Source: Eulemur rufifrons (Eukaryota > Chordata > Mammalia > Primates > Lemuridae). From it: a DNA stretch of 64,000 bases. The stretch lies in assembly GCF_041146395.1 (NCBI RefSeq), contig NC_090983.1, positions 62,255,501-62,319,500 of the forward strand, in the 5' to 3' direction. Below, one piece after another: positions 12,510 to 24,324 of the stretch (positions are counted from its first letter, which is position 1; each line of letters starts with the position of its first letter). The position numbers and the translations under genes are program-made. The notes under the pieces were generated by a model. It was not told where the DNA came from and did not search any database. It saw only the letters and a program-made list of their open reading frames with translations.

Positions 12510-12666
12510 GCATGGTGGCGCATGCCTGTAGTCCCAGCTACTCGGGAGGCTGAGGCAGCAGGATTGCTTGAGCACAGGAATTTGAGGCTGCTGTGAGCCA
12601 GGCTGACACCACGGGCACAGTAGCTCAGGCAACAGAGTGAGACTCTGTCAAAAAAAAAAAAAAAAA
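12312..12666 (+). mobile_element. Alu SINE, lemur-type dimer, with target duplication
   Basis: A complete Alu dimer: left monomer from 'ggctgggtatggtgtctcac', a linker with 'gaaagaaattagctggacaa', a TA microsatellite, right monomer from 'gggcatggtggcgcatgcct', and a poly-A tail. The 16-bp target duplication is 12296-12311 (aaaagcctttcacctc) and 12667-12682 (aaaagcctctcatctc), with two mismatches. The extra linker block and 'gagccaggctgacaccac' point to a lemuriform subfamily. A 102-codon reverse frame with an Ile-Tyr run comes from the TA tract and is not a gene. Confidence 0.93.
12469..12507. repeat. (TA)n microsatellite inside the Alu linker
   Basis: A nearly pure TA tract of about 38 bases that replaces the usual linker between the two Alu monomers. 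Confidence 0.95.
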
Positions 12667-12682
12667 AAAAGCCTCTCATCTC

Positions 12683-12840
12683 GTTCTTATAGTGGTTAGT
12701 ACTTCCATCTTTCGAAGGGCTTATGTTATTTAGCCAGTGTCTGTTTTTATGGTAATCTTTCCTCACCATTTGCTAAGGGTAAAAATAAAATCTTTTATTT
12801 CTGTATATTTTAGGCCTTTTAGTCTTTTTTTTCACCTTTT
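12683..12840 (+). repeat. L2 LINE, right part
   Basis: 'cgttcttatagtggttagta' and 'cttccatct' continue the L2 3' UTR order after the Alu. The match fades before 12840. Confidence 0.45.
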
Positions 12841-12844
12841 TATA

Positions 12845-12960
12845 TTTTGGGTGGAGAATAAACAAGCTGTTGAACATCCTAAACTGTGAAGGACAGTCCC
12901 CCACAACAAAGAATTATCTGGCCCAAAATGTCAATAAGGCCCTGGGGTAGACCATGCAGG
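12845..12960 (+). repeat. MER20 fragment (hAT-Charlie non-autonomous)
   Basis: 'gttgaacatcctaaactgtg', then 'cccacaacaaagaattatct' and 'ggcccaaaatgtcaata', is the 3' half of MER20. A second, independent copy lies at 27328-27470. Confidence 0.7.
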
Positions 12961-13178
12961 GAAAAAAATATGTTCTCTTTCCCCTACTGTTAAAAGCTGG
13001 TGCTTCTGGTTACTCACAATTGCCTGCCTCTCTTACGATGTCACAGCTGGGAAGAATTCCGGAAACCACTAGCCTAACCCCATCACCAAAAGATGATGGG
13101 AAACCGTGAGGCTCAGACAATAAAGTGACTTTCCTGAAGTCATACAAGTTAGCAGACTAGAACTGGGTTCTGGATCCC

Positions 13179-13533
13179 TGCTATAGACTGAGTGTTTGTA
13201 TTCCCACAAAATTCATGTGTTGAAACCTAATCCCCAAATGTGGCGCTATCTGGAGGTGGGGACTTTGGGAGGTGATTAAGTCATGAAGCCAGTCATGAAC
13301 GATCATAAGGGCTAGTGCCTTTATAATAAAGGAGGCCCGAGGGAGCTCATTCCACCCTGTGATGACACAGCAAGAAGGCACTATGAAATAGCGAGTCCTC
13401 AGCAGACACTGAATCTGCTAGCATCTTGGTCTTGGACTTCCCAGCCTCCAGACGTGTGAGAAATAAATTTCTGTTGTTGATGACCCAGCTAGTCTATAGC
13501 ATTTTGTTATAGCAGCCAGAAAGGACTAAGACA
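13179..13533 (+). mobile_element. Solo LTR, MST-type MaLR
   Basis: A full-length LTR of 355 bp, from 'tgctatagactgagtgtttg' through 'gttgaaacctaatccccaaa', 'tttgggaggtgattaagtca', 'cttggacttcccagcctcca', the AATAAA signal near 13464, to 'aggactaagaca'. Flanking 5-mers atccc (13174-13178) and acccc (13534-13538) look like the target duplication with one change. No internal retroviral sequence is attached. Confidence 0.88.
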
Positions 13534-13559
13534 ACCCCCAAGCCCACTACACCACACCA

Positions 13560-14425
13560 CGTCTCTCTGCTATACCATGTCCTTCAAAAACAACCCTATT
13601 TCCAGCCAAAGAAATTGCTTGCTCTGCAAGTTACAAAATAAAGCTTCTATTGGAAAATAAAATAAAATAATCTCCATCACTTCAAGTCAACTGATTATGG
13701 ATTTTAATTACATTTATAAAATATCTTCACACCAACAACATGATTAGTGTTTTATTGAATAGCTGGGCACTACAGCCTAAAATTGACACATTGAAAAGAC
13801 CATTGCAGTAACATACATATGTTGTGAATTTAAGTATTGTTTGATTTCCCCAAATCCCAAAGAACACTGAAGATTACTCAATTGAAATCCGAGTGCTGCT
13901 CTCTTGAAAAAACAGAAAATCAAATTAAGTTAGAGAAAGTTCAAATCTTTCTTGCTACAAATTTTTCTTTCAAGTTTTATAAATACATAAAACTGTGAAA
14001 AGAAAGTATTTCTGCCTAAAATATTTTCTATAACACAATGCCGTAGAATATGCATTTTCACTGTTCCTCTTACAACAACAATTTAAAATTAGAAAGGCTA
14101 ATTTTGCAGACACACTAAATGTACTTGTCAATGGTGAACAGCATTAACATTGATATATTGGAATGTACTGATACATTAATAGAGATTTAGAGAAAAATCT
14201 TTCATCAATATTGTGAAAATATTGAGCTATGGAAAGAAAGAGATTGCAGTTATAGAAGATACACCATGGAATATTTACAATAGTTTAGGACAAATGGTAA
14301 AATTTTAATTCTTTCTTTTTTTGGCTTTGTGATTGGTACTGTTTAAAATTATGTGGTTTGTTCTAGCTGACAGCATAACAAGAAGGACAAAGTTCATGAT
14401 AAAAATTTTTTAATTTGGTTTTTAA
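13560..14425. other. Unassigned AT-rich sequence
   Basis: No coding frame or named repeat was seen. Confidence 0.35.
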
Positions 14426-14429
14426 ATTT

Positions 14430-16660
14430 ATATAAGTAAAATTAAACTTATTTTCTTCCAAAATTATGACATTTAACACATATATAGATTCATGTAATCA
14501 CTACTGCAATCAGAATATACACTTCTCCTCAAAAACCTCTCTTGGACTGCCTGTTTGTAATGAAACCCTCTCTTTATGTGTAATCTATGCAACCATAGAT
14601 TTGTTCTGCATCCCTATAATTTTGTGAGGTTCTTTTAAGAATTTCATATTATTGGAAACTTTTGAGACTGTCTTCTTTCATTCAGCATAATGTTTTTGAC
14701 ATAAACTCACATTATTGTGTCAATAGTTCCTTTTTATTGCTGAGAGTATTTAATTACATGGATGCACAATGGTTTGTTTATCCATTTGCCAAGGAAGGAC
14801 ATTTAGGTTGCTTAGAGGTTCTGGCAATTATAAATGGAGATGCTATAAACATTTATGTGCATACATTTGTATGAAATTTGAAATATTAAATTTGTTTAAA
14901 TTTCTGTATGATGAATGCCTAGAAGGAAGATCACTGGGTCAAATGGTAAAGGTACATTTAATTTTGCAAGAACCTGCCCAACTATTGTACAGAGTGATAT
15001 GGTCATTTTGCATTTCTATGGGCAATGCATGAAAGTACCAGTTGCTTCACATCCTAGCCAACCTTTGGTTTTTTTAGGTTTTCTTTTTGCTGTTACTGTC
15101 TTTGTCTATTTTAACCATTCTTAGAGCTTTGTAAATTCTTACAAAGCTCTGAGGCTTTGATTTGCATTTCTCAAATGGCTAATGATGTTAAGTGCATTTT
15201 TGTAGGTTTATTTACCATCTGTGTATCTTCTCTGGTGACATATCTGTTCAAATATCTTACCTATTTTTAATTGGGTTAGTTGTTTCATTATTGCTAAATT
15301 TTAAGAGTTCTTATGATTTGCAATATCTTCTCCCAGTCTGTGATTTCTCTTATTTTACTAATAGTTTCTTTCACATGACAAAGAGAATTTTTAAAATACC
15401 TATGACATCCAAATTTGCCAATATTTTCTTGTATCAGTCATGTTTTTGATGCCATGTCTAAGAACTTTTTCCCTAAAACATGGTCATGAAGATTTTCTTC
15501 AATATTTTCTTCTAGACACTTTATAGTTTTTATATTTATATTTAGTTCTACAGTCCATTTTGAGTTAATTTTTTTATAAAATGTGAGGGTGAGGTTTTAT
15601 TTTAAAAAAACGGATATCCAACTGTTTCAACACTTTGTTTATAAAATTCTTGCTCTATTGAATTGTCTGTGTGTCTTTGTCAAAATTAATTCATCATATT
15701 TTTTTAGTCTATTTCTGGAAATTCTATTAAGTTTCTTTAACCTGTATCTATTCATTTGCCCATACAATAGTGTTCTGATTACTAAAGATTTATATTAAGT
15801 TTTAAAGTAGTATGATTTCTCCAAATATATTTTTCCCCAAAATTGTTTGGCTATTTAGCTATTTTGATATTTTATATAAATTTTAGAACCTTCTTTTCTC
15901 GGCAAAAAATATCCTGTTTGATTTTTATGGTGATACAAATGGATTTGGAGAGAGCTGACATCTTCAATATATTGAGTCTTCCAATCTGTGTGCATTATAT
16001 ATATTGTCTTTAAATTCTTCCATCAGTATTTTGTAATTTTCAGTATACATATCTTGTTTTAAAAGATGGATACTGACTTAATGATTTTTAGAGTTATAAA
16101 TTTTTTTAAAGTTAGTTTCTAATTGTTTATTACTAGTAAATAGAAATATGATTGAGTTTTGTATGCTAACCTCATATTCTATAACTTGCTGAGGTCATTT
16201 ATTAGTTCTAGTAGTCCTTTTTATTTGTAAATTCCTTCAGATATTCTACACAGTTGATCCTTCTCTGCAAATAGAAACAATCTGATTCTTTCTTGCCAGT
16301 GAACTGTTTTTATTTACTTTTTCTTGCCCTTCTTACAATGTCTAGAATATCCAGTACAATGCTGTGTAGGAGTGGTTAGAGCGTATGTCCTTGCTTTGTT
16401 CCTGATCTTATGGGGAAAGTATTCAATCTCCCTGATACTCCCTTTGTGGGGTTTTGTATAAATAATTGTTATCAGTTAAAAGATGTTCATTGCTATTCTT
16501 AGTTGGCTGAGAGTTTTCATCCTGAATGGAGGCTGAATTTTGTCAAAAATTTTTGCATCAATTGATAATATCATCTGCTTTTTATTCTTTGATCTTTAAT
16601 TCATGTTTGAACATTAAACCAGCCCTGCATTCCTAGGATAACTTCACTCGATGTGGTTTC
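14430..16660 (-). mobile_element. Old L1 (L1M), 3' UTR and ORF2, reverse strand
   Basis: About 2.2 kb of antisense L1. From the left it reads 3' UTR-like sequence ('tcattcagcataatg', 'tttatccatttgccaagg', 'gaagatcactgggtcaaatg'). It then runs through antisense ORF2: 'tttgatttgcatttctcaaa', 'ttgccaatattttc', 'ccattttgagttaat', 'tgtgtgtctttgtcaaaatt', 'ttgatttttatggtgat', and 'gccctgcattcctaggataa' at the right end. Stops and frameshifts occur throughout, so no ORF2 protein is possible. The small forward frames here are antisense noise. Confidence 0.85.
15123..15150. other. 12-bp perfect inverted repeat, 4-nt loop
   Basis: Arms AGAGCTTTGTAA and TTACAAAGCTCT flank ATTC. It lies inside antisense L1 ORF2 and could form a short hairpin. 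It probably arose by local mutation or duplication. Confidence 0.9.
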
Positions 16661-16689
16661 TTATTCTTTCTCTCTAAAACCCTGTGACA

Positions 16690-18080
16690 CTTTTGACCTT
16701 ATAGTATCCCTGCTTCCCAGTGCCCTGGTTAGAAAGCCAGGATTTTATTTTGCTCACTCTTTTGCACACTTGCAATGACTGTGACTACCTTTGAGATCAA
16801 GTCATGAGAGGATGGAGAGAAGGAAAAAAAAAATGAAGATTTCTTTCCACACTCTTGGTACCAAAGTTCCTCTGGACAGAGAGATGGGTTCACCTCCCTT
16901 AGAGTTTTAGGTGCCAGTCCAGCTGTTGATGCCAGTGCTGCCCTCACTGCTGTGTTAATACCAGTGTCTGCAACAGGAAAGAATGGATAAAACAATAATA
17001 AAAGGTATTTCTTTACCACTCTCTGATGCATCAGGACTTTCTTTCCCACTCGTCAGACAAGAAACAGAGGCTCTCCTGCAGTGCTTTTTCTGTCTGCACC
17101 TACTGAGCAGTTAGGGTCTCAAAGTTCTTTTTTGGGAATTACCAGAAGAAAAATAAAATTGGTGGTACATCAAATTTTGGCTTTCTTCCCCAATCCACCT
17201 GCTCCCATTTATTTTCCAGAGTCCTCAGAGATCCTTTCCATGCATTCTGCCCAGATTTTAGGTGCATTCAATGGGAATATGCTTACTCCATCTTACCCAA
17301 AACTGGAACTGAAACAGGATTTTTAGGTAAACATAATAAATGAAATACCCTTCATGTCTTGGATAGAATGTACTTACTGCCAATGTTTTACCAGCGTTTG
17401 ATCTTACATAGTTAAGATGGTAAGTCCTTTGTATAGTTGAACTACATATATTTTTAATTTTTAAACTTCAGTCTTCAGAAATTAGAGTAGAAAAAAAGCA
17501 TATCATAAATTTTTAAATAAAAATTCAGAGCCCCCATAGATTAGATTACAGATACAACAAAAAGCTGACTACTTTGTGGTTTAAGAGTTCGAAAATAATG
17601 GCATTTTCTGAATTATCATTAATAAGAGATTTGTTATTGGGAACAGCTTTTTGAGTCTGTCATTAGATGAATCATGTATCCTCGCATTACTATTATCCAC
17701 ATTTGGTTAACACGACCTTCTTAGCAAGGTTGGAGCTTTTGCACTGTCGTTATCCAAGTGCTGTATGAGGAGTAGTGGGTGATTGTAGGGAAAAAAGCAA
17801 TATGTTTGGTGTGTGAGCTAACACACAGACTTGAATTTTCCCCTTCAAAGGAGTTATTTCTCAAGTGGCACCTTTTAGCTAAAAATATTAGATACTTGTT
17901 TTGACTATTATCTCTGTTGTTGAACCCCGAATAAAGAAAAAGGAAAAGTTAGCTATCTATAAATTTGAGGATTTCTAGGTTCATGGAAACTAAAGACTAC
18001 CTAAAGAATTATTTGTTTTGCCTTTGCCTAAGTTGTCCAGGATCTACAAAATGCCTTGTCAGGATTTTCTGGAGATTGGT
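16690..18080. other. Unassigned sequence, no gene seen
   Basis: The sequence between the L1 and the next MIR is not matched to any family. A 106-codon reverse frame (16729-17049) has no recognised domain. Confidence 0.35.
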
Positions 18081-18084
18081 CAGC

Positions 18085-18420
18085 ACAAAAAGCATGGGAT
18101 AGAAAAGCCTGAGCACCTGGGTTCTAGACCTAGTTTTCCCTAAAGCAATGCCTTACCTTGATATAGTGGATCAGTTTTCTAACACTTGAACCCCATTGTC
18201 TCATTTGAGCTGCCCAACCCTGCTGTTTTATTTTCCAAGTTTTAGGAATAAGAAACAAAGACTCAAACAGTTAAAATCCTCTACTCTCTTAATCTAAGAT
18301 TCTTTTCACTTGAATGCCACTAGTCTGTTGTGTTGCCAGGAGACACAGTTTCTTGATCTGTAAAATTAAAGATTTTTTACTCAATTTTTTCCAAGGTCTT
18401 TTCAAATATGATTGAGTCAC
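18085..18420. repeat. Diverged MIR-like sequence, possibly two copies
   Basis: 'cctgagcacctgggttctag' and 'cagtttcttgatctgtaaaa' read like forward MIR. Between them, 'ttgtctcatttgagctgccc' with 'gaaacaaagactcaaacag' reads like MIR in reverse. This could be one MIR inserted in another, but both matches are weak. Confidence 0.4.
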
Positions 18421-18734
18421 ATTTATACATTTTAGACGCCTATCAACATAAGTTATGTTATTTGTGATTTTTTAGGAAAATATATTATTTTTATAGTCCC
18501 TTAATCTACAACTGTTTTAGATGGTATAACCAAAATATATATCATTTCACATTCTACTATGTTAAGTACTGGCTGTGGATAATAGCACCATGTAACTTAG
18601 TATAGTTAATAGTATAAGATTTCTAACTGTGTTTACAGAAATATTAACTTAATTGTGATCTATTTTAAAGACTATTAATTTTTGTGGATTCTAACAATTC
18701 ACCCAAATTCTCTCAATCTAATTTGTCACACTGA

Positions 18735-18905
18735 TATAAACACCCAATAGAAAAGCAAAGGATATGAACAGACAATTCATTAAAGAGGAAATGTAATTAT
18801 ATAAGATAGATTATACAGAGATAGCCTCACTAGTAGCCAAGTAAATGGCAATATAAATGTTGAGATCCCATTTTGCACACATCATACTGGAAACATTATA
18901 AGATT
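18735..18905 (+). mobile_element. Old L1 (L1M/HAL1-like) fragment
   Basis: 'gcaaaggatatgaacagaca', 'attcattaaagaggaaatg', 'gcctcactagtagccaagta' and 'gagatcccattttgcac' are collinear with the end of old L1 ORF2. Confidence 0.6.
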
Positions 18906-18964
18906 AATAACAAATAATGATGGTAAATAGGAAACTTCATATATGGGACTACATAATTGAAGAT

Positions 18965-19025
18965 TTTTTAAGCCCTTTATAAAGTGTCTGGCATATAGTA
19001 AGCACTTAAAAATGATTATTAAAAG
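18965..19025 (+). repeat. MIR 3' end
   Basis: 'ctggcatatagtaagcactt' followed by 'aaaaatgattatta' is the terminal portion of a forward MIR. Confidence 0.55.
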
Positions 19026-19134
19026 TCAATCAAACAATTAAATAATTAAACTGCTACCATAAGTGTGAATTGCTTCAAGTCTTGTAGAAACTTGTCTGAA
19101 AATATCTTTAACATTAAAATGCACTTAACTTTTG

Positions 19135-19245
19135 AATAAGCATTACTACTTTTGGCTAATATCTTACAGAAATAAAAGCACCAATATTTAAGAACATATG
19201 TAGAAGAATATTTATTGCAGTAAAAATACTAAAAATGTACTGAAC
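19135..19245 (+). mobile_element. Old L1 fragment, continuation
   Basis: 'cttacagaaataaaagcacc' and 'aagaatatttattgcagtaa' correspond to the old L1 segment 'ccaaaagaaataaaagca...gatgtttattgcagcat'. It probably belongs to the same element as the fragment at 18735. Confidence 0.5.
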
Positions 19246-19254
19246 ACTGAATAA

Positions 19255-19860
19255 TTTTATCAGTCAGAGTCCCAAGGAAACAGGCAAGTCATGATAGCTT
19301 GAAGAAGGTTTATCCACAAAGGGAGTACTTCAAAAGTATGGTAAGTATGTACAGAAACCACAAGAACTATTAGAATAACCAAATTTTAGTAGCAATAGAG
19401 TTGTTACCCTCTTTAGGTCCAAAGAGTGGAATCTGTGACCAAAGCTCAGAAGGTGAAAGTAAAGCAAAGGAGACCTCCTTAAGAGGAAAAGGGGCCTTCA
19501 GTTGAGGGACACAGTCAAGGTAGCAGAAATAGGAGCTTGGGAAATGTTTAGGTTGCTGCCTTGATTGAAATTTCCCCAGAAAAGGCAAGGCAGGGCAGGG
19601 TGAACAGTTTAGGATTAACTAATTTGAATAATTTTGGTGGGCTTTGACCATAGGGTGGTCTCAAGTTGCCTGGTACCTGGCCCTGAATAATTAAGGCTGA
19701 GAAATATTGTGTCCTGGGGTGTACGGACCAAATAGAGTAGTTATGACTCTAAATGGCCAGTTTGTATGTCAAAGATATGCCGCTGGCTGAGATCTTTGTT
19801 ATCTTTAAAAGTTGACTAGCCCCTGTGGGACAGTTTCTCCTCAACCAGAAAGGTTTTTTA
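19255..19860. repeat. Possible LTR-like repeat, unclassified
   Basis: It begins 'atcagtcagagtcccaagga', similar to the edge of some mammalian LTR/ERV repeats, and has a mixed GC content higher than its flanks. I could not place it in a named family. Confidence 0.25.
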
Positions 19861-19910
19861 AGACTTCAAAACATCATAATATGCAGAAAATAAATATTTA
19901 CAGTGCAAAA

Positions 19911-19948
19911 AATATACATATATGTATGTATATATGTATTTATATGTA
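19911..19948. repeat. TATG/TA-type microsatellite
   Basis: Imperfect alternating TA with TATG units. Confidence 0.8.
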
Positions 19949-20470
19949 GTATTTCTACAAAAAATGATATTAAGAAGTGTATTTTCCACATGAAACTGAA
20001 AACACTGGCTATGTGAGGTTGGCATATACAGTTTGGAGAATGGAAGGTATGGGGTTAGAGAACAGAGGAGGTTGTACATTAGTCCATATACATCTGCATT
20101 GCTGAATTCGTACAGGGCACATTTACTTGCTATTTAAGAATCCAACAGAGTTTAAATGTCATGAGATAAACAGAAAAAAAAGAAACTTTAACACATCAAT
20201 TGAGTCTATGGGCTAAAATATAATAAAACTATTCTTCAGGTCTCCCAGCATCTCTTCTTCCTGACAAGCACAATGCCCTTCATGAAAAACGGGGTGGCTT
20301 TTGGTGAGTGAAAGGTGATTTTTCTAGAGTTTTGTTGTGTATCTGCCTAGTTTTTTCTGAAGTGCTTCATGAGTACCACTCTACCTTAGAGAAAAGGATG
20401 TAATAAATGTTCAGGAGACATCCTAAGCACTGCTTCTTGAGTGATTCTAGAGAATCTAAATTGATTAAAA

Positions 20471-20509
20471 CACACACAGACACACACACACACACAAACA
20501 CACACACAC
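20471..20509. repeat. (AC)n microsatellite
   Basis: About 39 bases of CA repeat with two interruptions (caga and caaa). Confidence 0.95.
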
Positions 20510-21140
20510 TGTTTCACTTCCACACATAATCTGCTCCTGAGATCATCTCAAATTTCCATATGTCATTAACCATTCAAGAAAATGTTGACTGTTATGTGAC
20601 AAACATTGCACTTTTCATGAAAGAAAAAGATTGTGGAAAGATAAGTAAATAAATGGAAGATAATATCTGCAACATATTAAAATAATTTTTAAAACACTTT
20701 AAAATAACTAATTTGAATTAAACCATTAAGATTGAAATAAAGTTTAGAGTATTTTCATATGCTCTCAGCAGAGTTTAACTGTTATCTTATAAAGATGAAT
20801 TTTCCATGTAGACAGAAATTCCCGAGGACTTCAATATTTGGAGACTAATTTTTCCCTTTAGGGCACCAACTCAGAATATGAGGTCAACAGTTTTTCAAAA
20901 CTCATCTCGAAATACTAGAGTACCTAGACATACTAGGAATTCACTTGTGTTGCTTCCATTTTAATGAGAAATATTGGGAAAGTGTTAGTAACACTAAAGA
21001 AGTAATGGATTGAAAATCAAACTTCTCCTTAAGGATTTCAAGGTTCAACTATAATTTAAAGTCAAAAGGGGAAAGAAGGGAAAGGTGACCTTTGTTTACC
21101 TGTCCTTGAATAGCTTCCCAATTCTCAACCACATGCATTC
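20510..21140. other. Unassigned sequence
   Basis: Nothing was recognised apart from general AT richness. Confidence 0.35.
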
Positions 21141-21144
21141 ATTA

Positions 21145-21529
21145 CAGTCATGTGTCGCTTAATGACAGAGATATGTTCTAAGATATACAGCATTAGGTGA
21201 ATTCCTTGCTGTGTGATCAGAGTGTAGTTACATAAACCTACATGGTATAGCCACTACATACCGAGGTTATATGGTGTAGCCTATTGCTCCTGGGCTACAA
21301 ACCTGTACAGCATGTTATTGTACTGAGTACCAAAGGCAATTATAGCACAATGGCAAGTATGTGTGCAATTAAACATATCTAAGCATTAAAAAGTACAGTA
21401 AAAATATGGTACCAAAAAAATAGTGTAGGTGATAGGAATTTTTTAGCCATTATAATCTTATGGGATCATCACCATATATGTGGCTGTGGCCTATCATTGA
21501 CCAAAACATCATTCTGCAGTGCATGACTG
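21145..21529. mobile_element. MER2-type MITE (Tigger1-derived)
   Basis: Terminal inverted repeats CAGTCATGTGTCGC (left) and the complement of GCAGTGCATGACTG (right) are flanked by TA at 21143-21144 and 21530-21531, the pogo/Tigger target. Internal blocks 'ggtgtagcctattgctcctg' and 'ggctacaaacctgtacagca' are diagnostic. It is an internally deleted, non-autonomous copy without transposase. Confidence 0.92.
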
Positions 21530-21534
21530 TAGTT

Positions 21535-22430
21535 GCTTACTCTCTGTGTAGTCCTACTTTTGGATAAACATTAATAGTAGTAAATACATTCCCTTTCATC
21601 CATAGTGCCTAAGTTTCTACCTAGATTGCATTAATATTCAATGTCTAAGTGATTCTTGTGAGTAAACCATTGAGAAGATATGGATTTTATTTCTTTTCTT
21701 ATGTAAATGACATTTGTAATTTGAAGATCAAACAGAAATTATATTTGTTTTCAAGGGCTTACAGCTAATTTTAAACTGCCAGGTATGTGAAAAAGAGTGT
21801 TTTGTGTTTTGTTTTTTTTTTAATTTTAGTGCTTCCTCGTAGTCCTTTGAAATACTTTAGAATGGTAAGATATAAAGATTTTGGTAGTGTTAAATGCACT
21901 TTGCATGTTCATGGTAGGTGATTGGTAACATAGACTTACTGGCTGAGATGGCTGAAATATAAAGACAGTTTGTTCATAATTCACATAAACTAACTTTGTT
22001 TTGGAATATGAGTGGAGGAAAAAAGAGTGTGCAGATGAATGAGCCTGCAGAAAAAGAAGATGTCACATCTATGTTTTTCTCATAGCGGCCTCATGACTGG
22101 AATTTAAATGGAGCAAAGCATACTGGGATCTGACCTGCTTTTGAGACAGGGAAACATAATAATCATTTGTAGGCAACCCTGATGTGAGTGAATACAATGA
22201 GGCCCTTAGCTCAGCAGAAACTTATCTCAAAGCCAAAAAGTTACGGTTAAGTCTGGAACATTTGTTAAATGTTAATCTTGTAACATTTCCTATTTCTTCT
22301 GTTCAATTGGGATTCCCTAAATAGTTGGGAATTTTTTATTGTTTACTCACAGAGTTTGTATAACTCTTCTCCCATTTTTAATAGATGTTTGTGTTTATAA
22401 CACATTTTCCATTTTTAGAGTATTTCCAAA
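21535..22430. other. Unassigned sequence
   Basis: No repeat or exon was recognised. Confidence 0.35.
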
Positions 22431-22439
22431 AGTCACTGA

Positions 22440-22700
22440 CGTTCAGATATTACTTTTCACAAAGCAACTTGTAGATCTTGTTTGAAAAACACATGCCAGA
22501 CTTGGACTTGCTACAGATAACACACCACGCTTTTCACAGCTGTTTCACCAGCCTTACCTGGGATCATTTTCAAAATTTCAGGGCAAGACAGGAGTTCCAC
22601 AACTAAATGCCTGGAACACAGCCAGTCTCACAGCGCTGAGTCAATATGACACACAGACAGTGAGTCAAAGCTGCATTTTGTTCTTGGGTCTGTAAGAAAC
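22440..22700. promoter_or_regulatory. Candidate regulatory block with paired AP-1 sites
   Basis: Non-repetitive sequence of more balanced composition. It has two perfect TGAGTCA motifs (22637-22643 and 22661-22667), 24 bp apart start to start, just upstream of a long polypyrimidine tract. This is motif evidence only. The motifs bind AP-1 (FOS/JUN), and the 'gcgctgagtca' context of the first also resembles a MAF-type site. Confidence 0.25.
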
Positions 22701-22711
22701 CAAACAATGGT

Positions 22712-22782
22712 GTTCTCTCTGTTCTCTCTCTCTCTCTTTCTCTCTCTCCCCACCCCCGTCTTTCTCTCTATTTCTCGCTCAC
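22712..22782. repeat. Polypyrimidine (CT)-rich tract
   Basis: About 70 bases of nearly pure C and T, including CT dinucleotide runs and a C-rich core (ccccacccccg). Confidence 0.92.
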
Positions 22783-22799
22783 TTTAAAATAAATATGGA

Positions 22800-24320
22800 T
22801 GCTTTTTAACTTTCTGAGCACACGGTTTATTGGGTAGAATACTAAGAGAGCCAAGCTTTCTGTGTGAGCTGTGTAAGGAGGAATGTCAGTCACACTTGGA
22901 TCTTTTAGGCATGGCTACAAATGTGGAAAACATCGACCATCATTAGTGTCAACTTCAGATGTGAAAGGCAGCAATTATATAGCTGCTTTTAAAAAGGAAA
23001 AACTCATGTGTGGCAAGGAATTTTCAAAAAGATATTAAAATCTGACTCTAGTTTTAATGGTATTGGGAGTTTAAAACATGTTATTAGTACCTAAACAATA
23101 GACTTATGTATGTTAGCCTGAGGAGCAATTGCATTGGGTTTAAATTCTTATCATCTAAAATAAATGATCTACCAGGTGGAAATTACACCTTTGACATTGA
23201 AGAATTATAACTTGAACTAAATAGCTTATTATTACTGAAATCTGAATGGTGTTTTAAATTGTAAATGAAACATAGCAAGCTAGACATCAGTAATATTGAA
23301 ATAACTAATCTAATAATTGCTTACTCTGTTTTAATTCATCCTTGTAATTCTGGGTATCTGAAAGTGTTAGTATAGGAGGATATTTCTAAAAGTATACGGA
23401 AGTTTTCACAACAAAGAACAAATGGGTGATTATTTCTGAAAAGCCTGTATAAAGCGAGTCAAAATTTGAGAATTGTAATATCTCCCTATATCTCCAATCA
23501 CCAATATTTGAGTGCTAAGAGGCTCCCATTCTGGTAGGAAATAGAGCAAAAGGTAAAAACAGAACAACAGAGAGCTAAGTGCATAAGTAACCAGTGGAGA
23601 AAATCAAAAGCTATTTTGTGATTCTGGGGAAGGCAGAACAAATCGCCACCAAATATGACAAAAAGACTTACTGGTTAATACCACAGGTAGGATGCTAGCA
23701 AAAGAGTCTACCTGAATAAGAATTTTTCAACTGGTTTCTAAGTACCTATTGCTCTCAATCTATTTTCTTCTTTATTCCTACAGTGTTTCTAGCAAAGAGA
23801 CTATACCTGGCAACAATTTTAACAGTGTCATGTCACACAGCATGGTTTCAGGTTGGAGCCTACTGAAAATACTTATTGACTAATGCTAAATTTTTACTGG
23901 CAGCCCATGACTTAATAATGACCTATTTATAAAAATGTCTGTTCTTGTCCCTGCTGCCTCTCAACATCACTGATTTTCCCTCAATGTCACCAGCTGTCCC
24001 CCACTCCTCCCATGCTGTGTGAGCTATTGAAGAAAAACAAAATTTTCTACCCATAGGGAGCCTATGGATTCAAAAGCGAAGAAATACACAAAGAGGTGAA
24101 AGGCTATATACATAAAAAAATATATGTAATATATTTTAGGGGAAATAAAGTTTCATACTCTTAGACTGGGCTGATATGCCCACCCAGTGATCACTGCCAC
24201 TTCTTCATGTGCTTGCTGGCTGAATTTTTCACTTAGCTTCTTATTGGGTCAAGAGGTCAAAGGCCTCTTGTTGGGTTTCAAGAATCAGCAGAGGGATATA
24301 GTATCTGTTAAGTGACTGTT
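22800..24320. other. Unassigned sequence, no gene seen
   Basis: A possible weak reverse L2 lies near 23505-23640 (cattctggtaggaaatagag), too diverged to assert. The rest is unclassified. Confidence 0.35.
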
Positions 24321-24324
24321 AAGT

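Noticed and set aside
12461..12769. 102-codon reverse frame with an Ile-Tyr repeat
   Set aside because: It is the antisense of an Alu with its TA microsatellite.
16729..17049. 106-codon reverse frame
   Set aside because: No domain, no codon pattern and no supporting signals. It is likely chance.
20471..20509. Periodic AC run considered as a CRISPR-like or tandem array
   Set aside because: It is a plain dinucleotide microsatellite. No spacer-repeat structure exists anywhere in the window.
23505..23640. Possible reverse L2 fragment
   Set aside because: Only one short block (cattctggtaggaaatagag) fits, which is too weak to list as a feature.
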